Numbered from the stretch's first letter, positions 43,942-53,736 are shown. The stretch is 64,000 nt of DNA from Lachnospiraceae bacterium (GCA_022799175.1 JAAWNY010000006.1:1-64000), one strand, 5' to 3'. Notes: a model not told the origin generated them from the sequence alone. Made by a program: numbers and translations.

Positions 43942-45309
43942 ATGGTTACAGAGAATACCGTGTTGGGAAAAACATGGGGGGAGTGGGAGGAAGCATTTCC
44001 CATTGTGGCAGAGATCCGTGCGCTGCGTGAGACCGGATGGCAGAATAGAGAGAAAAGGAGCAGCAAGGAGGCGATTGCAAACTGTGAGCTGACGATGGCG
44101 GACGTCCTGGATGCCAACAAGCGTCTGGAGCGTTTTGCGCCATATTTTGAGGCTGTGTTTCCGGAGACGGCCAGTATGGGCGGCATCATCGAATCGCCTA
44201 TCCGGGAGATTCCACAGATGAAAAACGTGCTGGAAGCGCAAGAACAGAGGGGACTGCCGGGAAAGCTTTGGCTCAAGCTGGATAGCCATCTGCCAATTTC
44301 CGGTTCTATCAAGGCACGCGGGGGTATCTATGAGATCTTAAAAACAGCAGAGGAAATTGCCATTCGACATGGTCTGCTGCATGAGGGGGATAACTACCGC
44401 ATGTTTGACAGTCAGACGTTTCGGGAGTTGTTTTCTCAGTATTCTGTGGGAGTGGGTTCTACGGGCAATCTTGGTTTGTCCATCGGGATCATGAGTGCGA
44501 AATTGGGTTTTCAGGTGACGGTACATATGTCTGCGGATGCGCGGCAGTGGAAGAAGGATATGCTGCGCAGCAAAGGGGTCACGGTCATGGAATACGAGTC
44601 GGATTACAGCGTTGCGGTTACGGAAGGCCGGAAGCTAGCAGAAAAGGACCCATACTGTCATTTTGTGGATGACGAGAATTCGCAGACACTGTTTTTGGGA
44701 TATGCGGTAGCGGCACTGCGTTTGAAAAAGCAGCTGGAGGAACAGAAAATTCGTGTAGACAGAGAGCATCCCTTGTTTGTCTACCTTCCTTGCGGAGTCG
44801 GAGGAGGCCCCGGTGGGGTAGCTTTTGGAATCAAATTAGTGTTTGGCGATGCGGCACACTGCTTCTTTGCTGAGCCAACACATTCCTGTTGTATGATGTT
44901 AGGTATGGCAACGGGGGAGAATCATCGGGTCAGTGTGCAGGATTTCGGCGTTGATAACATTACGGTGGCGGACGGACTGGCAGTTGGCCGGGCCTCTGGT
45001 TTTGTGGGGCAACTGATGCGGCCGTTTATGAGCGGATGTTACTCCCTGACAGATGAACGGATGTACCGGATGTTGGCACAACTGGCAGACAGTGAAAATA
45101 TTTATTTGGAGCCAAGTGCCCTTGCAGGCATGTATGGTCCGATATTGCTGGAAAAACTTCCGGCTTTCCGGGAATATGTGGAACGTGAGGGACTGACGGA
45201 TAGGTTGGCAGAAAGTACTCAACTCGTATGGGCAACTGGAGGTAGTATGGTTCCTAAGGAGGAGATGGAGCGTTATTACTGGAAGGGAAAAGAGCTGCTT
45301 TCTGAGTAA
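43942..45309 (+). CDS. dsdA: D-serine ammonia-lyase
   Basis: PLP enzyme that converts D-serine to pyruvate and ammonia. The 455-aa sequence has the PLP lysine in [16 protein letters not shown], the [28 protein letters not shown] phosphate loop, and [19 protein letters not shown], all as in DsdA of E. coli (about 442 aa). The C-terminal [20 protein letters not shown] is also typical. It completes a catabolic path: N-acyl-D-amino acid uptake, deacylation, then deamination to pyruvate. No DsdC-type LysR regulator is nearby; the XRE-cupin protein seems to take that place. Confidence 0.94.
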   Translation: MVTENTVLGKTWGEWEEAFPIVAEIRALRETGWQNREKRSSKEAIANCELTMADVLDANKRLERFAPYFEAVFPETASMGGIIESPIREIPQMKNVLEAQEQRGLPGKLWLKLDSHLPISGSIKARGGIYEILKTAEEIAIRHGLLHEGDNYRMFDSQTFRELFSQYSVGVGSTGNLGLSIGIMSAKLGFQVTVHMSADARQWKKDMLRSKGVTVMEYESDYSVAVTEGRKLAEKDPYCHFVDDENSQTLFLGYAVAALRLKKQLEEQKIRVDREHPLFVYLPCGVGGGPGGVAFGIKLVFGDAAHCFFAEPTHSCCMMLGMATGENHRVSVQDFGVDNITVADGLAVGRASGFVGQLMRPFMSGCYSLTDERMYRMLAQLADSENIYLEPSALAGMYGPILLEKLPAFREYVEREGLTDRLAESTQLVWATGGSMVPKEEMERYYWKGKELLSE

Positions 45310-45368
45310 AATTTAGAGGGAAGCGACGGCTGTTTTTCGATAAATGTTGATAGGATAAAATCATAAAT

Positions 45369-45427
45369 AACAATAGCGGGAATAGGCGGGGAAACTTGAC
45401 CATTCTCGCTATTGTTGTTTTGATTTT
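45369..45427 (+). terminator. Terminator of the D-amino-acid operon
   Basis: A 15-bp stem with one wobble, AACAATAGCGGGAAT (45369-45383) with ATTCTCGCTATTGTT (45402-45416), followed by GTTTTGATTTT. A strong intrinsic terminator. Confidence 0.85.
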
Positions 45428-45526
45428 CCGAACCAACATCCCGCTTCTCAAATATCGGAAAAAGGTGTATACTATTTCTATATACAAAGGGGAAAGCGGT
45501 TCGTAGAAACGCGAACGATAAAGATA

Positions 45527-45555
45527 TTGACGATGCTTAGAAAATCGGGTATTAT
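45527..45555 (+). promoter_or_regulatory. Promoter of the pur genes
   Basis: TTGACG (45527-45532), 17 bases, TATTAT (45550-45555), about 70 bases before purE. Confidence 0.55.
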
Positions 45556-45626
45556 ACTAATAAATAGTGAATTATTTATAAGATATACTTATTGATATAA
45601 TAAATAAAACAAAAGGAGAGTATACG

Positions 45627-46139
45627 ATGGTGAAAGTAGGGATTGTGATGGGGAGTGATTCGGATATGCCGGTTATGGCGAAAGCGGCAGAGATTTTGGA
45701 GAAATTTGGCATTGCGTATGAGATGACGATCATTTCTGCGCACCGGGAGCCAGATATCTTTTTTGAATGGGCGAAGGCAGCAGAGGGGAAGGGGATAAAG
45801 GTGATTATTGCTGGTGCGGGAAAGGCGGCTCATTTGCCAGGAATGTGTGCGGCGATTTTTCCAATGCCAGTGATCGGAATTCCCATGAAGACCTCGGATC
45901 TGGGAGGCGTGGATTCTCTATATTCGATTGTGCAGATGCCGACGGGGATTCCGGTGGCTACAGTGGCGATCAACGGTGGCGCCAATGCGGGAATTTTGGC
46001 AGCAGAGATTTTGGCGACGGCTGATGAGGAGCTCTTAAAGAAGTTAAAAAATTTTAAAGAAGAGATGAAGTGCGACGTGGTGAAAAAAGCGGAAAAACTG
46101 GATCGCATCGGATATCAGGAGTATCTGGCACAAAAGTAA
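45627..46139 (+). CDS. purE: N5-carboxyaminoimidazole ribonucleotide mutase
   Basis: Purine synthesis step that moves the carboxyl group to make CAIR. The 170-aa protein has the class I signature GIVMGSDSDMPVMAKAAEIL, the active-site His in ISAHREPD, and IIAGAGKAAHLPGMCAA. The length and motifs are normal. The start follows AAAGGAGAGTATACG. No purK lies next to it in the window. It heads a run of purE, purM, purN and purD in one direction. Confidence 0.95.
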   Translation: MVKVGIVMGSDSDMPVMAKAAEILEKFGIAYEMTIISAHREPDIFFEWAKAAEGKGIKVIIAGAGKAAHLPGMCAAIFPMPVIGIPMKTSDLGGVDSLYSIVQMPTGIPVATVAINGGANAGILAAEILATADEELLKKLKNFKEEMKCDVVKKAEKLDRIGYQEYLAQK

Positions 46140-46240
46140 AAAAGCATCGCATCTATGGTGGAGAATCGGGAAATCTGATGGATTGGATCCGGCAATAGCC
46201 GGAAGAGCAGGAAAACGGCAGCAGGAGCAGGAGGAAAAAT

Positions 46241-47272
46241 ATGGATTACAAGAAGGCCGGAGTGGATATCGAGGCGGGTTATCAGTCTGTGGAGCTGATG
46301 AAGGAGCATGTGAAAAAGACGATGCGGGAGGAAGTGCTGGGAGGTCTGGGAGGATTTTCCGGAGCTTTTTCTCTGGCAAAAATCAAGGAGATGGAGGAGC
46401 CGGTACTTTTGTCCGGGACGGATGGTTGTGGGACAAAGGTGAAGTTGGCGATCCTCATGGATCAACATGATACGATCGGAATTGATGCCGTGGCGATGTG
46501 TGTGAATGATATTGCCTGCGCGGGTGGTGAGCCGCTGTTCTTTTTGGATTACATTGCCTGTGGGAAGAATTATCCGGAAAAGATTGCCGATATCGTGAAG
46601 GGAGTTGCCGAGGGATGTTTACAGTCGGAGGCGGCGTTGATCGGCGGCGAGACGGCAGAACATCCGGGACTGATGCCGGAGGAGGACTATGACCTGGCAG
46701 GATTTGCAGTGGGAGTCTGCGATAAGAAGGATATGATTACTGGTACGCAGTTACGGGCAGGAGATGTGCTGATTGGGATGGCTTCTACCGGTGTACATAG
46801 CAATGGTTTTTCACTGGTGCGGAAAGTGTTTGAAAAGGAGATGACCCGGGAAGGTCTGGATACTTTTTATGATGAATTGGGAAAGACGCTTGGGGAAGCG
46901 CTTTTGATTCCGACGAGAATCTATGTGAAAGCGCTTAAGAATGTGAAGCAAGCGGGCGTGGAGATAAAGGCGTGCAGCCATATTACGGGTGGCGGTTTTT
47001 ATGAGAATATTCCGCGCATGTTAAAAGAGGACGTAAGGGCAGTCATCCACAAAGACAGCTATCCGGTGCCGGCGATATTTAAGCTTCTGGCAAAAAAAGG
47101 TGATATTGCGGAAGAAATGATGTACAATACGTTTAATATGGGATTGGGAATGATTGTGGCTGTGGATCCGGCGGCTGTAGATCCGGCGATGGAGGCGATT
47201 CGAGCAGCTGGTGATACCCCCTATGTGGTCGGTTCCATTGAGGCAGGAGAAAAGGGAGTGACCTTATGCTGA
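46241..47272 (+). CDS. purM: Phosphoribosylformylglycinamidine cyclo-ligase (AIR synthetase)
   Basis: Closes the imidazole ring to make AIR with ATP. The 343-aa protein has GADIE-like start (KAGVDIEAGYQSVELM), GTDGCGTKVKLA, the DAVAMCVNDIACAGGEPLFFLDYIACG segment, and the C-terminal ITGGGFYENIPRML. All are family landmarks. The start follows AGGAGGAAAAAT. Its stop overlaps the purN start by seven bases. Confidence 0.95.
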   Translation: MDYKKAGVDIEAGYQSVELMKEHVKKTMREEVLGGLGGFSGAFSLAKIKEMEEPVLLSGTDGCGTKVKLAILMDQHDTIGIDAVAMCVNDIACAGGEPLFFLDYIACGKNYPEKIADIVKGVAEGCLQSEAALIGGETAEHPGLMPEEDYDLAGFAVGVCDKKDMITGTQLRAGDVLIGMASTGVHSNGFSLVRKVFEKEMTREGLDTFYDELGKTLGEALLIPTRIYVKALKNVKQAGVEIKACSHITGGGFYENIPRMLKEDVRAVIHKDSYPVPAIFKLLAKKGDIAEEMMYNTFNMGLGMIVAVDPAAVDPAMEAIRAAGDTPYVVGSIEAGEKGVTLC

Positions 47273-47886
47273 GAGTAGGGGTGATGGTGTCCGGTGGCGG
47301 TACAAATCTGCAGGCAATTTTGGATGCGATTGACGCGGGAAAGCTGACGAATGCCAGAGTGGTCGTGGTGATCAGCAATAATCCGGGGGCTTATGCCCTG
47401 GAGCGTGCGAGGAAGCATGGGATTCCGGCAGCATGCGTTTCTCCGAAAGAGTTTGGGGATCGGGAGCAGTTCAATGAGGCGCTGGTGGCGAAAGCAGATG
47501 AATATGAGCTGGATTTGATTGTATTGGCGGGATTTTTGGTGAAGATTCCGCAACAGATGATTGATAAATATGAGCATCGGATTATCAACATTCATCCTTC
47601 TCTGATTCCGTCGTTCTGCGGAGTGGGATATTATGGATTGAAGGTGCATGAGGCGGCGCTGGCAAGAGGGGTAAAGCTGACGGGAGCAACCGTTCATTAT
47701 GTAGACGGCGGGATGGATACAGGTCCGATCCTTTTGCAAAAGGCAGTCAAAGTGCAGGAAGGCGATACACCAGAGGTGTTGCAACGACGGGTGATGGAGG
47801 AGGCAGAATGGGTGATCTTGCCGGAGGCGATCCATCAGATAGCAAACGCAAAACAGTCCCAAAAAGAAGGAGGAGACAACAGATGA
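47266..47886 (+). CDS. purN: Phosphoribosylglycinamide formyltransferase
   Basis: Adds a formyl group from 10-formyl-THF to GAR. The 206-aa protein shows VGVMVSGGGTNLQAILDAI, the folate-site IVLAGFLVKIP, and the catalytic INIHPSLIPSF with Asp in TVHYVDGGMDTGPIL. The usual Gly-rich loop reads GVGYYGLKVHEA. It overlaps purM before it and purD after it, so the three are translated together. Confidence 0.95.
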   Translation: MLRVGVMVSGGGTNLQAILDAIDAGKLTNARVVVVISNNPGAYALERARKHGIPAACVSPKEFGDREQFNEALVAKADEYELDLIVLAGFLVKIPQQMIDKYEHRIINIHPSLIPSFCGVGYYGLKVHEAALARGVKLTGATVHYVDGGMDTGPILLQKAVKVQEGDTPEVLQRRVMEEAEWVILPEAIHQIANAKQSQKEGGDNR

Positions 47887-49157
47887 AGGTGTTGATTGTT
47901 GGCGGCGGCGGTCGGGAACATGCAATTGCCTGGAAGGTGGCTCAAAGTCCGAAGGTGGAGAAACTTTATTGTGCACCGGGAAATGCCGGGATTGCCGAGG
48001 TGGCAGAATGTGTGGATATCGGAGTGATGGAATTTGACCGGCTGGTGACATTTGCCAGGGAAAATACGGTGGATCTGACGATAGTCGCTCCGGATGATCC
48101 GTTGGCTGCCGGAGCGGTGGATGCTTTTGAGGCAGCGGGTTTACGGGCTTTCGGGCCACGGAAAAATGCGGCCATATTGGAGGGGTCTAAGGCGTTTTCC
48201 AAAGATTTAATGAAAAAATATGGGATTCCCACGGCGTCTTATGAGACGTTTGATTCGGCGGAGGCGGCGCTGGCCTATTTGGAACAGGCAAAGATGCCGA
48301 TTGTGCTAAAAGCGGATGGTTTGGCACTGGGAAAGGGAGTCCTGATATGTAATACGCTTAAAGAGGCGAAGATGGGCGTACAGACGCTGATGCTCGACAA
48401 ACAGTTCGGGATCGCCGGCAACCGAATCGTGATCGAGGAGTTCATGACCGGGCGGGAGGTATCGGTGCTGTCTTTTGTGGATGGCAAAAATATCCGGGTT
48501 ATGACCTCCGCACAGGATCATAAGCGGGCAAAGGATGGGGATCAGGGGCTCAATACCGGTGGTATGGGGACTTTTTCACCCAGTCCATTCTACACAAAAG
48601 AGATCGATGATTTCTGTCGGAAATATATTTATCAGCCAACGGTGGACGCTATGCGGGCGGAGAACCGGGAATTTAAGGGAATCATTTTCTTTGGCTTGAT
48701 GCTGACCAAAGATGGGCCGCGGGTGTTAGAGTACAATGCCCGTTTCGGAGATCCAGAGACCCAGGTAGTGCTGCCGCGGATGAAGAATGATATTGTGGAA
48801 GTGTTTGAGGCGTGCATTGACGGTACTTTGGATCAAGTGGAGCTGGAGTTTGCCGACAATGCAGCGGTGTGTGTGGTACTGGCCTCGGATGGATATCCAG
48901 AACATTATGAAAAGGGTTATCCGATTCTTGGCCTGGAGCGGTTTACAAAAGCGGATGGCTACTATGTGTTCCATGCGGGAAGCAAATGGGATGCCAATGG
49001 CGCCATTGTCACCAACGGCGGTCGCGTTCTGGGAGTGACAGCTACCGGAAGCAATCTGAAAGAGGCTCGGGCGAGAGCATATGAGGCGACGAAATGGGTG
49101 GAATTTGAAAATAAGTATATGCGGCAGGATATTGGGAAGGCGATTGATGAGATGTAA
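47883..49157 (+). CDS. purD: Phosphoribosylamine-glycine ligase (GAR synthetase)
   Basis: ATP-grasp ligase that makes GAR. The 424-aa product starts MKVLIVGGGGREHAIAWKVAQS and has the ATP-grasp segments KADGLALGKGVLICN, GREVSVLSFVDG, DHKRAKDGDQGLNTGGMGTFSP, and the metal site YNARFGDPETQVVLPR. The start ATG 47883 overlaps the purN stop and follows AAGGAGGAGACAAC. The 25-residue extension in the track lies within purN and is rejected. It is the last pur gene of the run. Confidence 0.95.
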   Translation: MKVLIVGGGGREHAIAWKVAQSPKVEKLYCAPGNAGIAEVAECVDIGVMEFDRLVTFARENTVDLTIVAPDDPLAAGAVDAFEAAGLRAFGPRKNAAILEGSKAFSKDLMKKYGIPTASYETFDSAEAALAYLEQAKMPIVLKADGLALGKGVLICNTLKEAKMGVQTLMLDKQFGIAGNRIVIEEFMTGREVSVLSFVDGKNIRVMTSAQDHKRAKDGDQGLNTGGMGTFSPSPFYTKEIDDFCRKYIYQPTVDAMRAENREFKGIIFFGLMLTKDGPRVLEYNARFGDPETQVVLPRMKNDIVEVFEACIDGTLDQVELEFADNAAVCVVLASDGYPEHYEKGYPILGLERFTKADGYYVFHAGSKWDANGAIVTNGGRVLGVTATGSNLKEARARAYEATKWVEFENKYMRQDIGKAIDEM

Positions 49158-49295
49158 TCAATATCCAAGGATAACGAAAGGACGGCAAAGTCAGAAATGG
49201 CTTTGCTGTTTAATGGATTCGGCTGCTACATCTCGACTATGGCCTCCTCTTGTGATATACTAAAACCGTATGGAATCACAAAAGGAGGCATTTTT

Positions 49296-52064
49296 ATGGG
49301 CGAACAGGCAGAGGAAAAGAAGCTTGAAAAGCCAATAAAACACATTTGTGCGGGTCTGTTGGCCCATGTGGATGCAGGAAAAACCACCTTGTCAGAGAGA
49401 ATTTTGTATCTGACTGGCCGGATTCGCAAGCTAGGTAGAGTGGATACGGGAGATACTTATCTGGATACTTATGAGATGGAGCGTTCCCGAGGAATTACGA
49501 TTTTTTCTAAGCAGGCAGTATTTCCTTTGGATGACTGGTGGGTGACGCTGTTGGATACTCCTGGCCATGTGGATTTTTCAGCAGAGATGGAGCGGACTTT
49601 GCAGGTATTGGATTATGCGGTTTTAGTGATTAGTGGAGCGGATGGCGTGCAGGGACATACAAAAACGTTGTGGCGGTTGTTGAAGCGATATGAGATTCCC
49701 TGCTTTCTGTTTGTCAATAAGATGGATCAGGAGGGGACAGATCGGAAACGATTGCTGGAAGAACTGCAGAGAGGGTTGGATGAAAATTGTCTGGATTTTG
49801 GACAGCCACCAAAGGAGCTGTGGGAAAATCTCGCTATGTGTGAGGAGGAGATGCTGGAAAGATATCTGGAAACGGGGAGAATCGAGATCAGACAGATGCA
49901 ATCCTTGATTGCCAGACGAAAAGTGTTTCCTTGCTGGTTCGGCTCTGCATTGCGGGGGGATGGCGTGGAGGTCATGCTGAAAGGGCTTTCTGACTTGATG
50001 TGTTGTCCGGATGTTAGAGAGGAGTTTGGAGCTAAAGTATTCAAGATTTCACGGGATGGGCAGGGAAACCGGCTTACCCATATGAAGATTACAGGTGGAA
50101 AATTACAGGTGAAAGATTGGCTGCCCGGAAAGGAAGAGGAAAAGATCAACCAGATTCGAATCTATTCCGGTGCGAAATATGAAACGGTGCAGGTGGCAGA
50201 GGCCGGAATGGTCTGTGCAGTGACAGGGCCGATGACGACTCGTCCGGGACAGGGATTGGGAATCGAGGAGGAGTCAGAGCTTCCGGTTTTGGAACCCGTG
50301 ATGAGCTACCAGATTTTGGCGCCGGAAGGCTGCGATATCCATCGCCTGCTCAAGGATCTACGACAGTTGGAGGAGGAAGAGCCACAACTGCATATTGTCT
50401 GGAATGAGGAGCTTCAGGAGATTCACGCTCAAGTGATGGGAGAGATTCAGATTGATATCTTGAAAAATCAGATTCAGGAACGTTTTGGAATGAAGGTGGA
50501 ATTTGACGCCGGAAATATCGTCTACAAGGAAACGATTGTAAAAGCAGTGGAAGGGGTAGGTCATTTTGAGCCTCTGCGCCATTATGCAGAAGTACATTTG
50601 CTGATGGAGCCAGCAGAGCGGGGAAGCGGGCTGCAGTTTGAGACTTGTTGCAGCGAGGATGTTCTGGATCGGAACTGGCAGCGATTGATTTTGTCGCATC
50701 TGGAAGAAAAGCTTCACCGGGGAGTACGGACAGGGGCGGAACTCACCGATATGCGGATTACTCTGATATCTGGCCGGGCACATCAGAAGCATACGGAAGG
50801 CGGAGATTTCCGGCAGGCTACTTACCGCGCGGTGCGCCAGGGATTGCGCGAGGCAGGCTGCCAGTTGTTAGAACCTTATTATGCTTTCCGTTTGGAGGTG
50901 CCAGGGGAAAATGTGGGACGTGCTATGTCGGATCTGGAACGGATGCAGGGAACGTTTGCCGCTCCTTGTCTGGAAGGAGAAATGGCAGTGCTGACGGGAA
51001 GCGCGCCCGTTGTCTGCCTTCAGGACTATCCACAGGAGGTAATCCGGTATACCCGGGGCAGAGGACGGCTGTTTTGTGTGCTTGAGGGATACAGGCATTG
51101 TCACAATGAGGAAGAGATTGTTGCAGCAATTGGATATGATCCCGAAGCCGATCTGGACAATCCCACAGGCTCTGTGTTTTGTTCGCATGGGGCCGGATTT
51201 GTGGTGCCTTGGGATCAGGTGAAGAATTATATGCATGTGGAAGGAATGAGGACAGAAGGACTGTCGAAAGAAACCGGCCTTTTACTGGGGAATGCGCCGG
51301 AGGGAAGAAGGGAACGAGATCTTGAGAGCAGAACGTTTCCGGGCGGCATGGAGCAGAGCAGAGGCGGACTGCCCTTTGGGGCAGAAGATAAGGAGTTAGA
51401 GGCAATTTTTGCCCGCACCTACGGAACCCCCAAAAGAAGACAAGCCTTCGAGAATGGGCCGCGTCAGGTAAGATACGAGGGGAAGAAGGACGATTCCTAT
51501 GGGGCCAAAAATCCAACCGCTTTCGGGCAGAAGAAAGAGAAGAAGGAAGAGTATCTTCTGGTGGATGGCTATAATATTATTTATGCCTGGGAGGAACTGC
51601 GCGAGCTGGCGAAGGAAACCATAGACGGAGCAAGACATCAGCTGATGGATATCTTGTGCAATTATCAGGCATTCCGGCAGTGTATTTTGATTGTAGTATT
51701 TGATGCCTATAAGGTTGCTGGAAATACCGGTCATACCATGAATTATCATAATATTCATGTGGCTTACACCAAAGAGGCGGAAACAGCCGATCAATACATC
51801 GAAAAATTCGCCTATCAGATGGGAAAAAATGCACATGTGACAGTAGCTACTTCCGATGGCCTAGAGCAGCTCATCATTCGTGGAGCTGGCTGCCTGCTTC
51901 TGTCGGCCCGGGATTTGAAAGAGGATATTGAGCGCACAAAGCAGCTAATTCGGGAGGAACAGGAGAAGCTGCCCCGGGGAGGCAAGATTTCTTTTTTTCA
52001 AAACGCAGACGAAGAGCTGGTTGCGCACCTAGAAGCGATTCGCCTTAATAATTCTGATGCGTGA
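49296..52064 (+). CDS. Tet(M)/EF-G-like translational GTPase fused to a YacP/Rae1-like NYN domain
   Basis: A 922-aa protein in two parts. Residues 1-650 are a ribosomal-protection-type GTPase: G1 AHVDAGKTTLSE (23-34), G2 RGITIFS, G3 DTPGHVDF, G4 NKMD, then EF-G-like domains II-V. The domain IV tip near 490-505 reads HQKHTEGGDFRQ and not the YSPVST-type loop of Tet(M), so tetracycline resistance is doubtful. After a charged linker, residues 753-890 form an NYN/PIN nuclease (LLVDGYNIIYAW, VVFDAYK, TADQYIEK, TSDGLEQ) like YacP/Rae1, a ribosome-associated RNase of Bacillus. The GTPase could deliver the nuclease to the A site; this is inference. The start follows AAAGGAGGC. Confidence 0.85.
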   Translation: MGEQAEEKKLEKPIKHICAGLLAHVDAGKTTLSERILYLTGRIRKLGRVDTGDTYLDTYEMERSRGITIFSKQAVFPLDDWWVTLLDTPGHVDFSAEMERTLQVLDYAVLVISGADGVQGHTKTLWRLLKRYEIPCFLFVNKMDQEGTDRKRLLEELQRGLDENCLDFGQPPKELWENLAMCEEEMLERYLETGRIEIRQMQSLIARRKVFPCWFGSALRGDGVEVMLKGLSDLMCCPDVREEFGAKVFKISRDGQGNRLTHMKITGGKLQVKDWLPGKEEEKINQIRIYSGAKYETVQVAEAGMVCAVTGPMTTRPGQGLGIEEESELPVLEPVMSYQILAPEGCDIHRLLKDLRQLEEEEPQLHIVWNEELQEIHAQVMGEIQIDILKNQIQERFGMKVEFDAGNIVYKETIVKAVEGVGHFEPLRHYAEVHLLMEPAERGSGLQFETCCSEDVLDRNWQRLILSHLEEKLHRGVRTGAELTDMRITLISGRAHQKHTEGGDFRQATYRAVRQGLREAGCQLLEPYYAFRLEVPGENVGRAMSDLERMQGTFAAPCLEGEMAVLTGSAPVVCLQDYPQEVIRYTRGRGRLFCVLEGYRHCHNEEEIVAAIGYDPEADLDNPTGSVFCSHGAGFVVPWDQVKNYMHVEGMRTEGLSKETGLLLGNAPEGRRERDLESRTFPGGMEQSRGGLPFGAEDKELEAIFARTYGTPKRRQAFENGPRQVRYEGKKDDSYGAKNPTAFGQKKEKKEEYLLVDGYNIIYAWEELRELAKETIDGARHQLMDILCNYQAFRQCILIVVFDAYKVAGNTGHTMNYHNIHVAYTKEAETADQYIEKFAYQMGKNAHVTVATSDGLEQLIIRGAGCLLLSARDLKEDIERTKQLIREEQEKLPRGGKISFFQNADEELVAHLEAIRLNNSDA

Positions 52065-52087
52065 TCCATAAATTTCCGTCCAAAATC

Positions 52088-52116
52088 TTGCAAAACGGTT
52101 CAAAATAAAGTACAAT
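52088..52116 (+). promoter_or_regulatory. Promoter of gpmI
   Basis: TTGCAA (52088-52093), 17 bases, TACAAT (52111-52116), about 65 bases before the start codon. Confidence 0.6.
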
Positions 52117-52180
52117 GGACACGAAAACCGTGTACGGCAAAGGACCGGTACCCCCGGTCGTTAAATAAAGGAGATTTCGC

Positions 52181-53722
52181 ATGAGTAAGAAACCAGTAGT
52201 ATTGATGATCCTTGATGGATATGGTCTCAATGACAATTGTGAGGCGAATGCAGTTTGTGAAGGCAAGACGCCGGTAATGGATCAATTGATGAGCCAGTGT
52301 CCTTTTGTAAAAGGACAGGCCAGCGGATTGGCAGTGGGACTGCCAGAGGGACAGATGGGGAATTCGGAGGTGGGACATCTGAACATGGGCGCCGGAAGAA
52401 TTGTCTATCAGGAGCTGACCCGCATTACCAAGTCGATTCAGGATGGAGATTTCTTTGAGAATAAGGCATTTATGGCAGCAGTGGAGAACTGTAAGAAGAA
52501 CGATTCTGCCCTGCATCTTTATGGACTGGTGTCGGATGGCGGAGTGCACAGCCACAATACTCATATTTATGGTCTTCTGGAGCTGGCAAAGAGAAATGGT
52601 CTTGAGAAAGTATATGTACACTGCTTTTTGGATGGCAGAGATACGCCTCCCACTTCGGGCCGGGATTATGTGGCAGCGCTCGAGCAGGAGATGAAGAAAC
52701 TGGGAGTCGGTAAAGTGGCTACTGTGGCGGGACGCTATTATGCCATGGATCGGGATAAGAACTGGGATCGGGTAAAGATTGCTTATGATGCCCTGACAAA
52801 GAGTGAAGGTCCAAAGAGCGAGAGTGCGACCGGTGCGATCCAGGCATCTTATGATGAAGGGAAGACAGACGAGTTTATGATGCCGACTGTGATTACCGAA
52901 AATGGTTCTCCGGTGGCGGCAATCCAGGAAAAGGATTCGATTATTTTTTACAATTTCCGGCCGGATCGTGCCAGAGAGCTTACCCATGTATTCTGTGATG
53001 ACGTGTTTGATGGCTTTGACAGGGGAGAACGAGTAAAAACCACTTATGTATGTTTTACCGATTACGATGAGACCATTGGCAACAAGCTGGTTGCGTTTGA
53101 GAAGGAGAGCATTACCAATACCTTCGGAGAATTTTTGGCGGCTCATGGCCGGAAACAGGCGAGGATTGCCGAGACGGAAAAGTATGCTCATGTGACATTT
53201 TTCTTTAATGGTGGCATAGAAGAGCCGAATGAGGGAGAAGAGCGATTTTTGATTCCGTCGCCCAAGGAAGTTGCCACTTATGATTTGAAGCCGGAGATGA
53301 GCGCGCCTGCGGTGTGTGATAAGCTGGTGGAAGTGATTCGTTCCGGAAAGTACGACGTGGTTATTATCAATTTTGCCAATCCAGATATGGTGGGTCATAC
53401 GGGAGTGGAAACGGCGGCGATTCAGGCAATTGAAGCAGTCGATCATTGCGTTGGCCGGGTGGTGGATGCTATCAAAGAGACCGATGGTGTGATGTTTATC
53501 TGCGCCGATCATGGAAATGCAGAACAGTTGATCGATTATGAGACTGGTGAGCCGTTTACTGCTCATACGACCAATCCAGTGCCCTTTATTCTGGTAAATG
53601 CGGACCCGGCATATAAGCTGAGAGAAGGGGGCTGTCTGGCAGATATTGCGCCCACACTGATCGAGTTGATGGGGTTAGAGCAGCCCAAAGAGATGACAGG
53701 AAAATCTTTGCTGATTCAGTAA
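52181..53722 (+). CDS. gpmI: 2,3-bisphosphoglycerate-independent phosphoglycerate mutase
   Basis: Manganese-dependent glycolytic enzyme that interconverts 3- and 2-phosphoglycerate. The 513-aa protein has the metal-binding start MILDGYGLNDNCEANAV, the phosphoserine loop EGQMGNSEVGHLNMGAGR, FLDGRDTPPTSG, and the late metal sites NPDMVGHTG and CADHGNAEQ. The length is typical (about 510 aa). The start follows AAAGGAGATTTCGC. It is a single-gene unit with its own promoter and a shared terminator. Confidence 0.96.
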   Translation: MSKKPVVLMILDGYGLNDNCEANAVCEGKTPVMDQLMSQCPFVKGQASGLAVGLPEGQMGNSEVGHLNMGAGRIVYQELTRITKSIQDGDFFENKAFMAAVENCKKNDSALHLYGLVSDGGVHSHNTHIYGLLELAKRNGLEKVYVHCFLDGRDTPPTSGRDYVAALEQEMKKLGVGKVATVAGRYYAMDRDKNWDRVKIAYDALTKSEGPKSESATGAIQASYDEGKTDEFMMPTVITENGSPVAAIQEKDSIIFYNFRPDRARELTHVFCDDVFDGFDRGERVKTTYVCFTDYDETIGNKLVAFEKESITNTFGEFLAAHGRKQARIAETEKYAHVTFFFNGGIEEPNEGEERFLIPSPKEVATYDLKPEMSAPAVCDKLVEVIRSGKYDVVIINFANPDMVGHTGVETAAIQAIEAVDHCVGRVVDAIKETDGVMFICADHGNAEQLIDYETGEPFTAHTTNPVPFILVNADPAYKLREGGCLADIAPTLIELMGLEQPKEMTGKSLLIQ

Positions 53723-53736
53723 TCTGGCAAAAAATT

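Larger units (their letters stand above)
45310..45626. other. Intergenic region between dsdA and purE
   Basis: Contains the dsdA terminator near the 5' side and the purE promoter near the 3' side (separate entries). Otherwise it is AT-rich with no coding potential. I looked for a purine riboswitch aptamer before purE and did not find one. Confidence 0.6.

Noticed and set aside
45484-45626. Purine (guanine) riboswitch before purE
   Set aside because: No match to the conserved aptamer junctions or the paired loop sequences could be found in this stretch.
47221-48159. 312-codon open frame on the minus strand
   Set aside because: Antisense to purN and purD; Pro/His-rich sequence typical of shadow frames.
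49296-52064. Tetracycline resistance gene tet(M/W/O/S)
   Set aside because: The GTPase is of that superfamily, but the domain IV tip lacks the resistance loop, the protein has an extra NYN domain, and the gene is in a core-gene setting without mobile-element signs.
52100-53566. 488-codon open frame on the minus strand
   Set aside because: It is the antisense shadow of gpmI, whose motifs are all clear on the plus strand; the product is low-complexity and His/Ile/Arg-rich without family features.
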